64,000 nucleotides of DNA from Dreissena polymorpha (GCF_020536995.1 NC_068362.1:100763187-100827186); one strand, 5' to 3'; positions 25,061-37,017 are shown, numbered from the stretch's first letter. Notes: generated by a model not told the origin, from the letters alone. Numbers and translations are program-made.

Positions 25061-26080
25061 TCTTTCCCCTGTGATCAGTTATGGATCAGTTATTAATTAA
25101 AACAATTAGCTTTGCATTATTGGCAATAAATGTTGTTATAAATGTCATAGGCACAAATGAAGTACTTATTTACACTAATTTACACACAAAAATCACCACT
25201 ATGCAAAATATTAAAACAAAAATATATACATTGATCCGTAAAATAACTTCTCCTCCCATAAACGAAAATAAAATGCATTACATACTAGGCGCCGCCCTCC
25301 AGGGCGACGCCAATTATTATCAAACGCAGGTAAAAAAACATGTGAATTTTGCTAAGACGTTTGCAAATCCGAGGCTTTGCTTGTAAATGTATTTTACCAG
25401 CTCACAACAGTTTAACAGTTTAACAAGGACACAGAACTTTCATTCTCTTTGTCATACCCATGCAGAACAATGGATGCATTGCAGAAAACAAAGATTAATA
25501 GTTTCGCGTGATTCAAGCCATAATTATTTCCTAACATTACAGTCCTGAAGCGCATAAATACCATCGTCTAAATCATACATGAACATATCTGCTCGTTTTT
25601 TTATTACGATCGAAATGATTGGGGAAAACTTTGTGTCTTATTGAAATTCTATTTAGTTTGAAGAAAAGAAAACACAATACGTGTAGGTACAATTTCAATT
25701 TTACCCATCTTTGATCTCAGCTGATCGTCTGTTTCTTGAGCATTTGCATCAACGAGTACTCTCAGTAAGATGTCTTTTTGAAGTAAAAGCTCATCATCTT
25801 CAAAATAGAACAAGGAAATCATGTTAAACTGAAATATTATAAGAGCATCACGCATTTTTAAGTCCTTTCTACAATTCTTGCTGTAGCAAAGACCATATTG
25901 TTTAAAATCGACATGTATGTGACAGTTCAACTTAGTGTCATTTTAATAAGTATATTTTTTAACACATTCACGTAAAACGTTTCTTGGCATATGTACGCTT
26001 TCTAAGAAAAAAAATCAATATCTGAATGCGAAATGGAGCTATATAAGGCTTTAAAGTGATATTATGCGCATCTAACAGGG
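25061..26080. other. AT-rich stretch without a supported gene
   Basis: Frames of 101 (plus, 25081) and 93 (minus, 25930) codons exist. Neither shows a motif I recognise, a signal peptide or splice continuity. The minus frame is the more protein-like of the two. Confidence 0.4.
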
Positions 26081-26084
26081 TATG

Positions 26085-26228
26085 CTATTCTTATAGGTGT
26101 CAATCGCAACCGTTGTTTATTTTTGGTGTTTTTGTATGTTGATGCTGCATTAACAAATATAAGTGTATACTTATATATGTTAATGCAGCATCAACATACT
26201 AAAACAATATCACGGAAAGAGAAAAATA
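26085..26228. repeat. Dispersed repeat with 21-bp inverted arms
   Basis: The arms TATGTTGATGCTGCATTAAC and its inverse (26137-26197) flank a short (TA)-rich loop. The flanking words AACCGTTGTTTATTTTTGGTG and CATACTAAAACAATATC also occur at 36725-36810, where only one arm is present. So this is a mobile unit rather than a chance palindrome. Confidence 0.75.
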
Positions 26229-26439
26229 ATGCATTTGAATATTAACCGCACTTTCGTTTCAACAACTGACGACAGAAATGATTCGATGTATGACGTGAAT
26301 CTAAACTTAGTTTTAGTGCAGATTCGCTCATCCGACACAAAAACACAATTTTTGTTTACGGATCATTTCGGCTTAGAGGACTGGGCATTGTGGTATCAGA
26401 AAAGGATAATAAAATTATCATTGCATACATATAAAGCTA

Positions 26440-27115
26440 ATAAGTGATCCTCAGGGTGGAGCAAGACGGCATAATTTGTACCAACACGGTGGAAAATCTC
26501 TCAACTATTAAAGATGAAAAATAAAAAAACTTGTGGGTCTTGCGGTTTCAGAACATTCTTCAAGTTTTACTATAAACATATGAGGAAAAAACAAGTGTAT
26601 ATACATATAAGGAAACAAAATGATCTCAATATTGGGTTCTATTTTCATCTCTGAATCTGATCTGAGGGTCATGAGTCGAACAAAAGATGGCAGAGAAACA
26701 TCATCAACGTTACATGTCATACGTCAAACCTCTGGACTATGCGGTTTCAGAGAAAATCTGTAAAGTTCTCTCTACAAAGTAAAACAAGTGACCCAAGGGC
26801 GGGGCCAATTTTGACTCAATGGCATCATTTAAACAACCTCTGTAGAGGACCACTTTACCACGTTACCTGCAAAATATTGAGCCTCTGAGGCATGCGATAT
26901 CGAAGGAAAAAATGTAAGGTTCCACTTTTTAATGATATTTTAACCTCGGCTGACCAACATATGCAGCTGATCGGAACAAACGAGTTTTTTTTCCCCAAAT
27001 CTACACAAAAGTTGAGGAGGAGAAGGCGTTAAAGAATGATTTTACGAACGACGGACATTCTGGCACCCTGAAAGCTCCCCATGAACAGCATTTGCATAAG
27101 TGAGCAAAAAACATA
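26440..27115. repeat. Degenerate bivalve-type dispersed tandem repeat
   Basis: At least two diverged units contain a GCGGTTTCAGA word, AAAACAAGTG and a segment in which GTAGAGGACCACTTTACCA and CAAAATATTGAGCCTCTGAG follow each other. A terminal TTTTACGAACGACGGACATT is followed by AAGTGAGCAAAAA. This order matches an abundant mollusc repeat from memory. The frames across it are not genes. Confidence 0.6.
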
Positions 27116-27364
27116 GGGTCTATAATCATAAGTGTCATTCCTTGTTTGTATGTTTTTTCTTATCGTAAGCGTCTGCGGAAACACTAGAGGACGCAAACAT
27201 TGAAGAAAAAACACGGGGAAAAATGCATGTCAACATCGCTAACAAACTCCGCTGTACTGTTATCCCATTTTCTCTACGGCGTACATGGGTGCACCGTGGA
27301 GCGTGCGGGTAAACATATATACAGTTAATAGAATCATGCCTTTTTAATTCAAATATCGATGTTA

Positions 27365-28490
27365 TGTGCTGTGTGCGAATACGCGACAGATTCAACAGAT
27401 GTCGCTAGTACATAGTTCCGCCGGTCTCTCCCACATACACGTACTTGCGACAGCGACGACAGTCGACCGCGTAAACAACATTGGATGATTTGCAATCAAC
27501 ATTGTTTCTCACGCTGTACTTTCTGCGGATGGGATCTGTGAAGTATTCCGCCGTCATCATGTACGGGCAAATGGCGCACTTCTGCATCCGCAGGGCCCGT
27601 TCATGTTGGGCTTCCGGAAGAACATCCTACTGTGTTTCTTGTGTACTAGGATGTCTTGCAGATTGTAATCCCTTCTGAAGGCTACTAATGGGGGCTCAGG
27701 GAACACTTCCTTTATTCGATCAGACGTGTGCAGCGTGTGTAAGGTGTCTGCGGATGATACGGCCGGTGTTCGGTAATGCGCGCGAAAAAAGTAATCACGA
27801 GCGGAATCCTCGTATTACGTTCCGAGTTTTTCTTTTCGCGTAGAATGTCCTCTCTCTTTTTATTGTCGACCTTTATTAATTCGGTCTCTAAAAACTATCC
27901 GTCATATCCACGGTTTACGAGCTGTGCTTTCATCGCCTGTCTGTGCTTCCGGTAGGCAACCTCCTCTGAACAAATTCTTTTCGCACGCACACCCAGACCA
28001 AATGGTATCGGTTTTTTTTGTAGACTCCGGGTGCGAAGAATTCCTGTGTAGGTACAGATAATTATCAGTAGGTTAAGTATATAGGTCGTTTTTAAGGCGC
28101 CCGTTTTGTATTATTGTCACCGTGTACAGGAACTCGAGTTTTTCCAAAGAATAGCGGAGCTCGAGTTTAATGCGAGGGTTAATTTCATTTCAAAGTGTTT
28201 GGAAATTTTAAGTGCCTCGATACCATGCGTCCATAAGCCCCACACATCATCCACAAACCGGAAGTATGCGAGCGGTTGCTTTTCTGATCGCCAGAACAGT
28301 TCCTAGAGGCGTGAGCCAATTGCCGTCCCTTCCGTCTGTATAAAGTGTTCATCGTTGAAGGAGAATGTGTTGTTTTCCAACACAGTGTCCATTTTCACGA
28401 TGACGTCCTCTGTAGGAATTTCCGGGTCCGCTCGCCTGTTTAAAGCCTCTATAGCCGCAGCACGGGCCTCATCTCTCGTCGCTGTCGCAA
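27365..28490 (-). pseudogene. Penelope-like element, RT-to-endonuclease fragment
   Basis: On the minus strand, 28490-28303 reads RDEARAAAIEALNRRADPEI then FSFNDEHFIQTEGTAIGSRL, the RT region before the active-site motif of Penelope-like elements. Downstream fragments in other frames include KEVFPEPPLVAFRRDYNL, then the Cys-rich linker CAICPYM...CRRCRKYVYVGETGG (27587-27405) that leads into the GIY-YIG nuclease. It stops near 27365, just after SRIRTQH. Several frame changes show it is dead. A second, plus-strand copy of the nuclease region is fused directly to its RT end (28470-28815). Confidence 0.85.
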
Positions 28491-28815
28491 GTACGTGTAT
28501 GTGGAAGAGACCGGCAGAACTCTGTACCAGCGACATCTGTTGAATCTGTTGCGTATTCGCACACAGCACAGTGACCCGGTAGCTGAAAATTTCTACACAG
28601 ACGGACACTCCATGGATGCTTTTCAAATAATGGGACTTGAAAAACTAAACGGGTCAGACGAGTATCGCAAGACCATTGAGCAATTATGGAAGGCAAAACT
28701 AAGGACATACCGACCATATGGCATATCCGTACATATTTGAAACATCTTGAAATAAAAAATGGCCGCTGATGAAGATCGTGAGGTCGAAAGCTTCGGCATA
28801 AAATAAATACAGCGT
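28470..28815 (+). pseudogene. Penelope-like element, GIY-YIG C-terminus, opposite orientation
   Basis: The frame 28495-28740 reads YVEETGRTLYQRHLLNLLRI, then FYTDGHSMDAFQIMGLEKLN and KTIEQLWKAKLRTYRPYGIS, the GIY-YIG core and conserved C-terminus of a Penelope-like element, ending in a natural stop. A 3' tail of about 75 bp follows. Its 5' edge is the same CGTCGCTGTCGCAAGTACGT that occurs, inverted, at about 27440-27465 in the neighbouring minus-strand copy. The two are close relatives joined head to head. Confidence 0.85.
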
Positions 28816-30170
28816 TTTTGTTTTTATACATATCCATCGATTTTGACGTATAGCCATGTATCGTTCAGGTTTTTTTTAAATTTAGTACACAAATAATATG
28901 CAGTCGCTTTTAACTCACATATTTTGAGCACTTCATATAAATATTCGCAGATGACACTGTTAAACTGGTGTATTAATAAACATTGTAACAAACTAAATTT
29001 AACATTATAATAGCATCTGTCATATTCATTTAACAGTTTAATTGATATCATTATTTACATTTACACCTCCTTCCAAAGTTTAGGAGACATAATTGTTGCA
29101 AAACAAACAAAAATTTAAAAATGTGAATGTTAACGAAATTCAAACGGATTTTTTGAGTCTGGAATACAATAATTTGTTGTTTCTTCGATTTGATCATAAC
29201 CAGGTCGCCTGTTGCACATAGGACTCGTTAAACAGCATTTGAAGTATAAAAGCATTACTAAATCTTTATGTTTTGTGAAAAATGTATGTATCGGGCTTTA
29301 CTGGAAATAAAACCATCGAGTCCGACATCATTGTGATTCATGCAAGGCGTCAACCTCCGCGCAGAGATTTGCCTGGAACCAGCATAGCTGAATCCAGTAC
29401 CGGCCGTTGTAACCAACCACGTGATAATAGCCGGGACACGTGGTACACTTATTTTTCTATTTTTATTTTTACTATTTTAATTTAGTTAATTAATTTTTCA
29501 TTATGAATCTAAATGTTACAAATTGCATAAGGTTACTAAGGATAGTATTAATTTATGTTTGTTTTACATCAAGTTCAATATCGTGTTTACCTAAATTGAT
29601 ACACAAATAGACATCATATGTTAACGCCACACTAAACGAGGAGAACGCATCAAGTCATCGCCCATCGATTGGTTCACTAATTAGTCATGCCTCTTGGGTA
29701 AGCACATGCAGTCCATTAATTGTTGTATACTTTCATGTAAATGACAGGCTAACGTCCATATACGTCCGTTGCATACGTCATATGAAGTCGTTACCTTTGG
29801 GTACGTGAATTTGAACAAGTTCCCATCGGAAACTGCACACGTCACCAATGAGTGGTTCGATGTATGTTAATATATTCACTTCAGTAGAGTAACGTACACG
29901 TTAGACAACCGAGCAGATAGGTCACACTTACTTGTTGTCGCAGAGCCGTAAGGCCGTTGCAGTTATCTTGTTGTTCAAAATATTTTATGAACATTGGAAA
30001 ACGTTGTGTTAGAATTTTATGAGCAAAAATACATCGCAATGAAAGCTGTATTGGACTTGTGCGCGTTTTTGTGCTACACCGACTATGAGACATACACTAA
30101 TACACTTGTTTTAAAATATAAAAGTAAATGAATCTAAGTTTTGTGTAATGACAGGCATGGTATCCTCGAG
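28816..30170. other. AT-rich stretch without a recognisable gene
   Basis: Only short frames of random composition were seen, with no repeat recognised. Confidence 0.5.
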
Positions 30171-30614
30171 TCACCTGTTTCGGTCGATGGAACAAAGAAT
30201 CGAACAAAAAAAATCAGGTTAAATACAATAAAGTCGGCAAAAAAAAATGCATACGTAAAGCAGACTTATTTATAGTCGATCAATTCATTTATCGAGATTG
30301 ATCGATTGCTTCCCCTTTTTCCATAACACCGAGATTTGGCCATAAAAACATGCGAGGACATTTGAGTACTGCGTCACCTGTTTCGGTCGATTGACTTCAG
30401 ACCTCAATATTTCGGTCGTCGCAAGTCATATTTAAAACGTAGTACACGTGTAACTGTAACAGGCCTATTTAAAAGTTCTTCAACCGGCGCTGGTGTATTT
30501 TTTCCATATCATCGACAATTTACAATTTTATACAGTCATGTAATGTCTGTATTCAGAATGACAGAATGACAACATATTAGGAACTTTAAAGTTAATAGAT
30601 ATATTTCAGGAAAA

Positions 30615-30908
30615 TCATTTTATGTTTTGATTATCTCGTGTGTGAAGGCAAGCCGCATATTCGGAAGCCATGGTCACAACTTCCATCCTCGCGTAGCCAT
30701 ATCTTACACTATCAATAAACCTCAAATGGTTTACAAACATGGCTTCTTCCTCTTGTGACATAACGAGAGAGAGTCCCGATGACATAACTTCTGCATCAAC
30801 TCTTCCCCTAACTCTCTGTCGTAGTGAAGTAGTTTGAACACCAAACTGTATTGCTGCTCTACACACTAACATCTGCTGTTCCTTGGAAGCTCTAAACGCA
30901 TTTGTCAT
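30615..30908 (-). pseudogene. pogo/Tigger-like DNA-binding N-terminus (HTH-psq + CENP-B)
   Basis: The 97-codon frame begins MTNAFRASKEQQMLVCRAAI, and continues with FGVQTTSLRQRVRGRV, the pattern of a Psq-type helix-turn-helix. Then LSLVMSQEEEAMFVNHLRF and RYGYARMEVVTMASEYAA match the start of a CENP-B-type HTH. No DDE catalytic domain is found nearby, so it is a fragment or an N-terminal exon. It may belong to the TIR pair at 30371-32228. Confidence 0.6.
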
Positions 30909-31049
30909 GTCAGTAGGGGAATACAGCCTGTATTTTGAGCATGACTTGACAGGATAAAAATGAAAATACAGGGCACAAATGGTATTAAGACCAATCTTTG
31001 GTTGCCGTATGGGCGTTTAGGGTTATTTCTTCAACCAACACGTTTGGGT

Positions 31050-31366
31050 TACTGAATATATTATATTTATGATTTAATATCATAAACATACAGGTTGACA
31101 GCATGAACGATATGCAAAGAATGACATTCGAAATATTAAGTATTCATTTCAATTATATGTAAAATGATGTGTTCCGACGGTAAGATACCAACAGAATAAA
31201 TGCACAAATGCAACTATTAAAACCAAATAAATACAATAATACAACTGACAGACATGAATATAAAAGATGTATAAAATGCATATTTACCTGAATATATTAT
31301 ATTTATGATTTAATATAATAAACATACAGGTTGACAGCGTGAAAGATATGCAATGAATGACATTTA
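31050..31366. repeat. Direct repeat of ~76 bp, 240 bp apart
   Basis: TGAATATATTATATTTATGA followed by TTTAATAT(C/A)ATAAACATACAGGTTGACAGC-type sequence occurs at about 31050 and again at about 31290 with a few differences. It is AT-rich and of unknown origin. Confidence 0.8.
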
Positions 31367-33179
31367 TAATAGTCATTCATGCACACGGATGTGGTTGAGT
31401 GAATAAACTCATGCTTGACAAGCAAATTAACGTATAAAAATGTTATAAAAAACAGTTCAACTTTCTACGCAGTCTCTACATACTCAAAACTAATCAGCTA
31501 CTACAAAAGAACGCTACTAATCCTATTTACAGTTAAAATCTACTCTGTCCAACCATTGGGCAATCAGAGCAATGTTTCCTTTAAAAATAATTTACTTCAA
31601 TATCATTCAGAATAAATATAATTATTAACTAAATACAAATGTATATTTACAACAACGACAATTCAAATACGTCTATAACACATTAATCGAATAATGTTGT
31701 ACTAAAGCATTTTTCATTATCGTTACATTTGATTACAAGTTCTTTTATAAAACTCAAAGATCACTAAAAGTATTTGTTCAATCACAAGCTGAAGTGCCCT
31801 GATTGCATAGTTCTGCTATTTTCTTGTCAGAAAATATAAGAAGATATTTTTGTTTTATACGTTTTGAACGCCCCTTGTACCGCAATTTTATATTTTAACC
31901 TCATGACAGTCACGTGACTTTGACAGCAGACGCCAAAATCTTCCCTAAGCATACTCGGAAATGTCAAGAACGGATTATCTCTATGTTGATGTTCTTTTTA
32001 TAGAAAGAGAAAAAAAAGAAATAGCAAAAATGATCAAAATGTCAATGGTATCAATTCAGATCGGAATACTTAATTGTTTTGTCCTCATTTTTGATAAACA
32101 ATGCGAGTAGCCATCGGTGTTGACACTTGCTATGTACACACAAAACGTTGACTGCATGCGTTACTTGGATAGAGGGCACTCGCAAAAAATTACGAACGAC
32201 CGAAATCGGTGACCGACCGAAACAGGTTACTGGACGAGAGAATATATAAATTACAACTGTGCGTGGAGATTTGTCATTGCGTAATATTTTATCTAAAGCC
32301 GGCTACCAGTCTTAACACCGTTTTGCTCACTCTCTTACACTGCGGTTCATTACATTCGCGTATGTTGAGGCACGAACGACAACTCTACTAGGAGAATGTG
32401 TTTTGCTGTTGGTTTTTTTGTGTGACCGGTTTAACTTGTGACCGGTTTGACTACTTTAACAACAACAACAATAAATCGTAGCAATGAAATAACTCTCAGA
32501 CGGACGTCTTTTTCGTGAGAACGACTTAACATGGCAGAATACCAAACAATCCGCCCAATAAACGACATGACATTGACTTCGTTGTGAAACAGATTTGGTA
32601 AGTTCGGATTTAAGTAAATCGAGCGATTATTACAATATGATAATATCGTTAGCACCCCACGTGACGCAGTTTAGCGGGAGATCCAATTTCTGTTTGCTTG
32701 GAATTTTATAGTGCTAACAGGTGCATACTGTCCTAACGTTTATTTCGATGTTCACTATAGTAAGAGGAAATTGTCCTTCGTTATTAGCAATCTCTAATGT
32801 TTAAATAATTAATTAGTTTAAATCAAAGGAAACACTATTGGCGACGAGAAAAGTTGAACATGAAAACGAAGAAATGTTAGTGATTTGTTTATATAAGGAC
32901 ATGCTGTCCTGAATCCAATGACATAATGCTGGTGGGATCAGCCAATAAAAAAACATTTGCGCTCGTGAAAGTGCTGTTTTCTGGGCTTAATAACTGCAAT
33001 AATTTTGCATTATCCGAGGGACGCCGTCATCGCAGCATTCGGTAGAAAGCAACAGCTCATCAGACAGGTTTGCAATGAATGTTTGTACTTAAATGTTAAA
33101 ATCATATTATCGTGTAAGAACCTGTTATAGAACAGCACCTATTATCGGACGTTTTGTTTTGGTTCTGTACCGTGAGTCT

Positions 33180-33309
33180 GTAGTGATTTAAGGTCTATTC
33201 CAACAGCCTTGCTGTTGAGCTAGCTTTTCAGCGACACGGTTAGTATCTGACTACCACTCTGGAGGTCGTGGGTTCGATCCCCCATTGAAGCTCCGTATTT
33301 TTACAATAA
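33180..33309 (+). repeat. tRNA-derived SINE-like repeat, copy 1 (intact site)
   Basis: The unit begins GTAGTGATTTAAGGTCTATT, contains a tRNA-like 3' half with a perfect B box (GGGTTCGATCCCC) and ends near CTCCGTATTTTTACAATA. The A-box region is weak. It is a short interspersed element or tRNA-like relic rather than a functional tRNA. The second copy, at 33578, is interrupted by a TIR element, so this copy preserves the empty-site sequence. Confidence 0.7.
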
Positions 33310-33355
33310 TGGCAACGAGGCAAACACAAACTGTGATTCAGAACGTGGGTGTGAG

Positions 33356-33561
33356 CTTTCTAATGGCTGCAAGGAGCCGCTTGTGAAGTGGTCGACACTA
33401 TAATATAGCAAAAAGTGTCATATGACATGCTGTAGCAGGCATGTCTGGCCTTGAAACATTTCTAATGGCTTCAAGGAGCCGCTTGTGAAGCGGTCGACAC
33501 TATAATATAGCAAACAGTGTCATATGACATGCTGTAGCAGGCATGTCTGGCCTTGTAACAT
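33356..33561. repeat. ~102-bp tandem duplication between the two SINE copies
   Basis: Two near-identical units each hold AAGGAGCCGCTTGTGAAG, CACTATAATATAGCA, CATATGACATGCTGTAGCAG and GCATGTCTGGCCTTG. The last word recurs at about 55570, so the unit belongs to a dispersed family. Confidence 0.85.
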
Positions 33562-33770
33562 TAAGAGGGGGAGGAGTGTAGTGATTTAAGGTCTATTCCA
33601 ACAGCCTTGCTGTTGAGCTAGCTTTTCAGCGACGCGGTTAGAGTGTCAGACTACTACTCTGGAGGTCGTGGGTTCGATCCCCAATTGCAGGGCTTTTTTT
33701 CCTTCTTTGCGATTGGCCGTGGACGGACATTTCACAATTTTGACACGGCCAATTCACAAACCTGACACAC

Positions 33771-34748
33771 AGGTGGGTAGCGTGTGGCTATGCTATTAAT
33801 TAGTGAAAACATCATTTTGAATGATAAATAATCATATTATAACGAAAAATTAACTTTTCTGAAAAAAAATATTTCACTATCAAATATATATATAACAAGG
33901 TACATGTATGCAACTCAAAATCAGCCCAAAACGGGGTGCATCGCTTTGAACAGCCATATCTTCATCAATTTTGCAGCGATTTTCACGATCTCGGTCTTAT
34001 TCAACGCAGAAATGAATTTCCTTTCTGGAAATGTATATGTCTTGCAATATTTTTACAAATGCTGGGTCAACTTTTAAGAAATAACACGATACACAACACG
34101 CATGACCCAGTTGACAGTGATCATGTATTCTTTATGAATGAAATCTCCAGTTGTAAAGACACACCTCCGCATTGGACCAATGAAATCACTCGTATGTTTA
34201 AAATGTCAGTTAGTTGAAATGTATGTAAACAAAGGTTTCAAACGGCGCTGGACAGTTAGTCTTGATGCAGAATGTAACGACAAGAACGGTAATAATGTTT
34301 TTTCATACGTTTTATTGAATTATGGTATCGAACTACATGAACTTTATAGGGAAGTTGCCCTTTACTCCGTGAAGATTTCAGTCTTAAAGACAGCATGATC
34401 ACTGTCAACTGGGTCATGCGTGTTGTGTATCGTGTTATTTCTTAAAAGTTGACCCAGCATTTGTAAAAATATTGCAAGACATATACATTTCCAGAAAGGA
34501 AATTCATTTCTGCGTTGAATAAGACCGAAATCGTGAAAATCGCTGCAAAATTGATGAAGATATGGCTGTTCAAAGCGATGCACCCCGTTTTGGGCTGATT
34601 TTGAGTTGCATACCTTGTTATATATATATTTGATAGTGAAATTTTTTTTTTCAGAAAAGTTAATTTTTCGTTATAATATGATTATTTATCATTCAAAATG
34701 ATGTTTTCACTAATTAATATCATAGCCACACGCTAACCACCTGTGACC
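33771..34748. repeat. Near-perfect palindrome, ~355-bp arms, ~270-bp spacer
   Basis: The arms are 33771-34126 and 34396-34748. Their translated frames differ at one residue over about 65 codons, implying roughly 99% identity. The left arm starts CACAGGTGGGTAGCGTGTGG and the right ends CCACACGCTAACCACCTGTG. It can fold into a very long hairpin. The spacer (34127-34395) holds no recognisable gene. It is either a fold-back element or a TIR transposon nested in the surrounding one. Confidence 0.92.
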
Positions 34749-35925
34749 TGACATGGCCGTGAATATTTACAAAAACGGCCGTTTTAAATCGTGAAAAACG
34801 GACTTTTTGTGCTCAAAACTGTCAAAAAAGGCCATTTCGGAACAGAAATATAAGTTTCATATTAAACCTCGTTTTTAATTCCGAATTCGCGAAAAACTGT
34901 CGACTCGCGTTACCGATGTTTGTTTGTTTTAATCGATTTTAAAGTGTTGTGTAACCGGTGAAACCGGCGTAAATAGTAAAAGCTCTGCCCAGCAACGTCA
35001 CTATAAAAAATGGCGACGCCGAACGCTCTCTACTACACGAAGAAAATTAAAAAAAAACGCAAAATAATCCCGATTTATTTAAATTTGGGATAACAGTAAA
35101 GAAACAAAAGCTTTCTACAGAAGGGTAAGATTTGAAACATGCACATTGATAACATTATAAGGAAAGTCATTTGATAAAAGTGAAAGTATCTGCCGCGGCT
35201 TATGTATTGATGGAAGCTAGTCAAAACGGCCCCTAGTCAAAACGTCCCCTAGTATTGATGACCGAGACTTGTTATTCGTATCTGTTTACGATTGGAAATC
35301 TTGGTTAAAGTACATGTAATAATGTGGTTTTTTCATATATATTTTTTTCATTTAAATGCATATTCATGACACATATTCATGATTCAAACTTTGTATGTAG
35401 TCTATTTATGCTTTGTGAAAAAATGTGAAAAATAAAATAACTTGTTTACATTTCTTACAAAAGTACTGTTTTTCAATGTATACCTAATGTTTCAGATCAA
35501 ATGACAACCTCCCAGGGAGATCATCATACACTGGCGAGGGTCAGGCTCACAGAACATGAAAATTATCATGAAGAAGGAATTTTCCTCTTCAGATTTTGAG
35601 AGAATTATTGACATTTTCAAGAGTAAAAAGAACAGAGTTCTAAAGCTGTAAAGTCCAGAACATGTCTGAGTTATGTGCCCTTGAAATGTTCTATGTTTAT
35701 AAATGTTATTCCTGTGGTAAAGAATTGTTGGGACCAGGTATTTTAGTTGCATTTGGTACATGAATAATTTTTTGCAAATCAGATATATGTATATGTGTTG
35801 TTATTGTATCAAATACAGTATTCATAGAAGGAAAATATGCCTTTATTGCATTATTTAAGGAAATTTTGATAATATTCAAGTGTTTAACATGCTTTAGCTA
35901 TGCTAATGCATTGAACTTTGAATTT

Positions 35926-36062
35926 CACAATTTAAAGAAGTTTGCGACTCGTTTTTTCACAATTTTAAGAAGTTCGCGACTCAATTTTTCACAATTTTGA
36001 AAAGTTCGCGACTCAATTTTTCACAATTTTGACAAGTTCGCGACTCATTTTTTCACAAAGTG
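35926..36062. repeat. 32-bp tandem repeat, four copies
   Basis: TT(T/C)GCGACTC occurs at 35941, 35973, 36005 and 36037, alternating with TTTTTCACAATTTT. It lies just inside the right end of the TIR element, a place where transposase-binding subterminal repeats often occur. Confidence 0.92.
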
Positions 36063-36705
36063 AGGGGCCAGGGCCGCTTCACAAAGTCAGGAAAAAAAGC
36101 CCTGCATTGAAGCTCCGTATTTTAACAATAGTTCTGTATGCGCATGACATCACATTGATAAACAAATGGTCGCACATGAAGTCCATGACCTACTTGCCTA
36201 CTTAGCTTGAAACAAATGCGCCGAAAACAGGTTAAAGGAATGTATTTACTGTTATTTACACCGTTTTGTGTGTTTTTTGGTATTACTTTTTGAATGCATT
36301 TATCAAACGTGCATTTACACATCAAAAAGCATATTTCCATTTGCAATTTTGATTGCAGCAGACGCAGATTTTTTCGCCGAGTCCGGGTCACGTGATAGTC
36401 ATGTGACTTTGTATATACTGGAGTAGTATTTATGAAGTGTTGGGTAATAGGTCATGTTTACATCGGCCGCCATTATGTTTTGTCTGCTAGAGCTAGTAGA
36501 GGTGACAATAATCGGGGAATCATTGTTATGAATTCTTGAAGGTAGTTTGCTGGAAAACTTTAAAGATAAATCATTCAATGATTGAAATGTTAGTCATTTG
36601 TTAAGACAAAATGTTTTTGTCATTTTAAGTGTTTCAATTTTAAAGTAATTTAACGTTATTTCTTAGGTGTTCGATAACTGGTTCGTCCAACATATTAGCA
36701 TCTAA

Positions 36706-36822
36706 CAGTTTATAGGTGTCTATCCCAACCGTTGTTTATTTTTGGTGATTTCACTTCACATACACTTGTATTTGTTAATGCAGCATCAACATACTAAAAC
36801 AATATCCCGGAAATAGAATTTT
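36706..36822. repeat. Partial copy of the dispersed repeat at 26085
   Basis: It shares AACCGTTGTTTATTTTTGGTG and GTTAATGCAGCATCAACATA with the copy at 26085-26228 but lacks the left hairpin arm. Confidence 0.7.
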
Positions 36823-37017
36823 TACAATTTAATCAGGGTTTTTTTTTACTAAGAAAGTGACGCCGATATTCGGCGTCTTCCCCTACCAGAATTTTTTCCC
36901 TAAAAATACCATTTCCCCTTCAAAAATATAATTTTTCACCAAAATATAATATTTTACCCTCAAAGAAATGGTTTTTTTCTTTTGGGAAGTCGACACTTAT
37001 CCAATTTGTACCATGTA

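Larger units (their letters stand above)
30371..32228. mobile_element. Candidate TIR element enclosing a CENP-B-like ORF
   Basis: ACCTGTTTCGGTCG at about 30377 is matched by its inverse, CGACCGAAACAGGT, at about 32213-32226. A second TTTCGGTCG lies near each end. A third, direct, copy of CACCTGTTTCGGTCGAT lies at about 30174. The enclosed minus-strand ORF (30615-30908) has DNA-binding domains typical of pogo/Tigger elements. The termini and target duplication are not clean, so the boundaries are provisional. Confidence 0.4.
33688..36104. mobile_element. 2.4-kb TIR element (CAGGGCTTTTTTTCC ends) inserted in a SINE
   Basis: The left end CAGGGCTTTTTTTCCTTCTT and the inverse of the right end, CAGGGCTTTTTTTCCTGAC, match; CAGGG/CCCTG termini suggest a hAT-type element. 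ATTG is present on both flanks but an 8-bp duplication is not evident. It contains the 0.98-kb palindrome at 33771-34748 and a 32-bp tandem array near its right end. No transposase is encoded, so it is non-autonomous. Confidence 0.72.
33578..36130 (+). repeat. SINE-like repeat, copy 2, split by a TIR element
   Basis: The 5' part (33578-33687) matches copy 1 up to ...GATCCCCAATTG. The 3' part (36105-36130, ATTGAAGCTCCGTATTTTAA) resumes exactly where copy 1 continues. The inserted sequence between them is 33688-36104. Confidence 0.85.

Noticed and set aside
25649-25930. 93-codon minus-strand frame with fairly protein-like composition
   Set aside because: No domain, start context, splice sites or neighbouring exons support it.
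33180-33309. A functional tRNA gene (perfect B box GGGTTCGATCCCC)
   Set aside because: The 5' half does not fold into an acceptor and D arm, and the unit is duplicated with shared flanks, so it is a tRNA-derived repeat.
33936-34583. Identical-looking frames on opposite strands
   Set aside because: They are the same sequence read from the two arms of the palindrome, with no domain or splice support.
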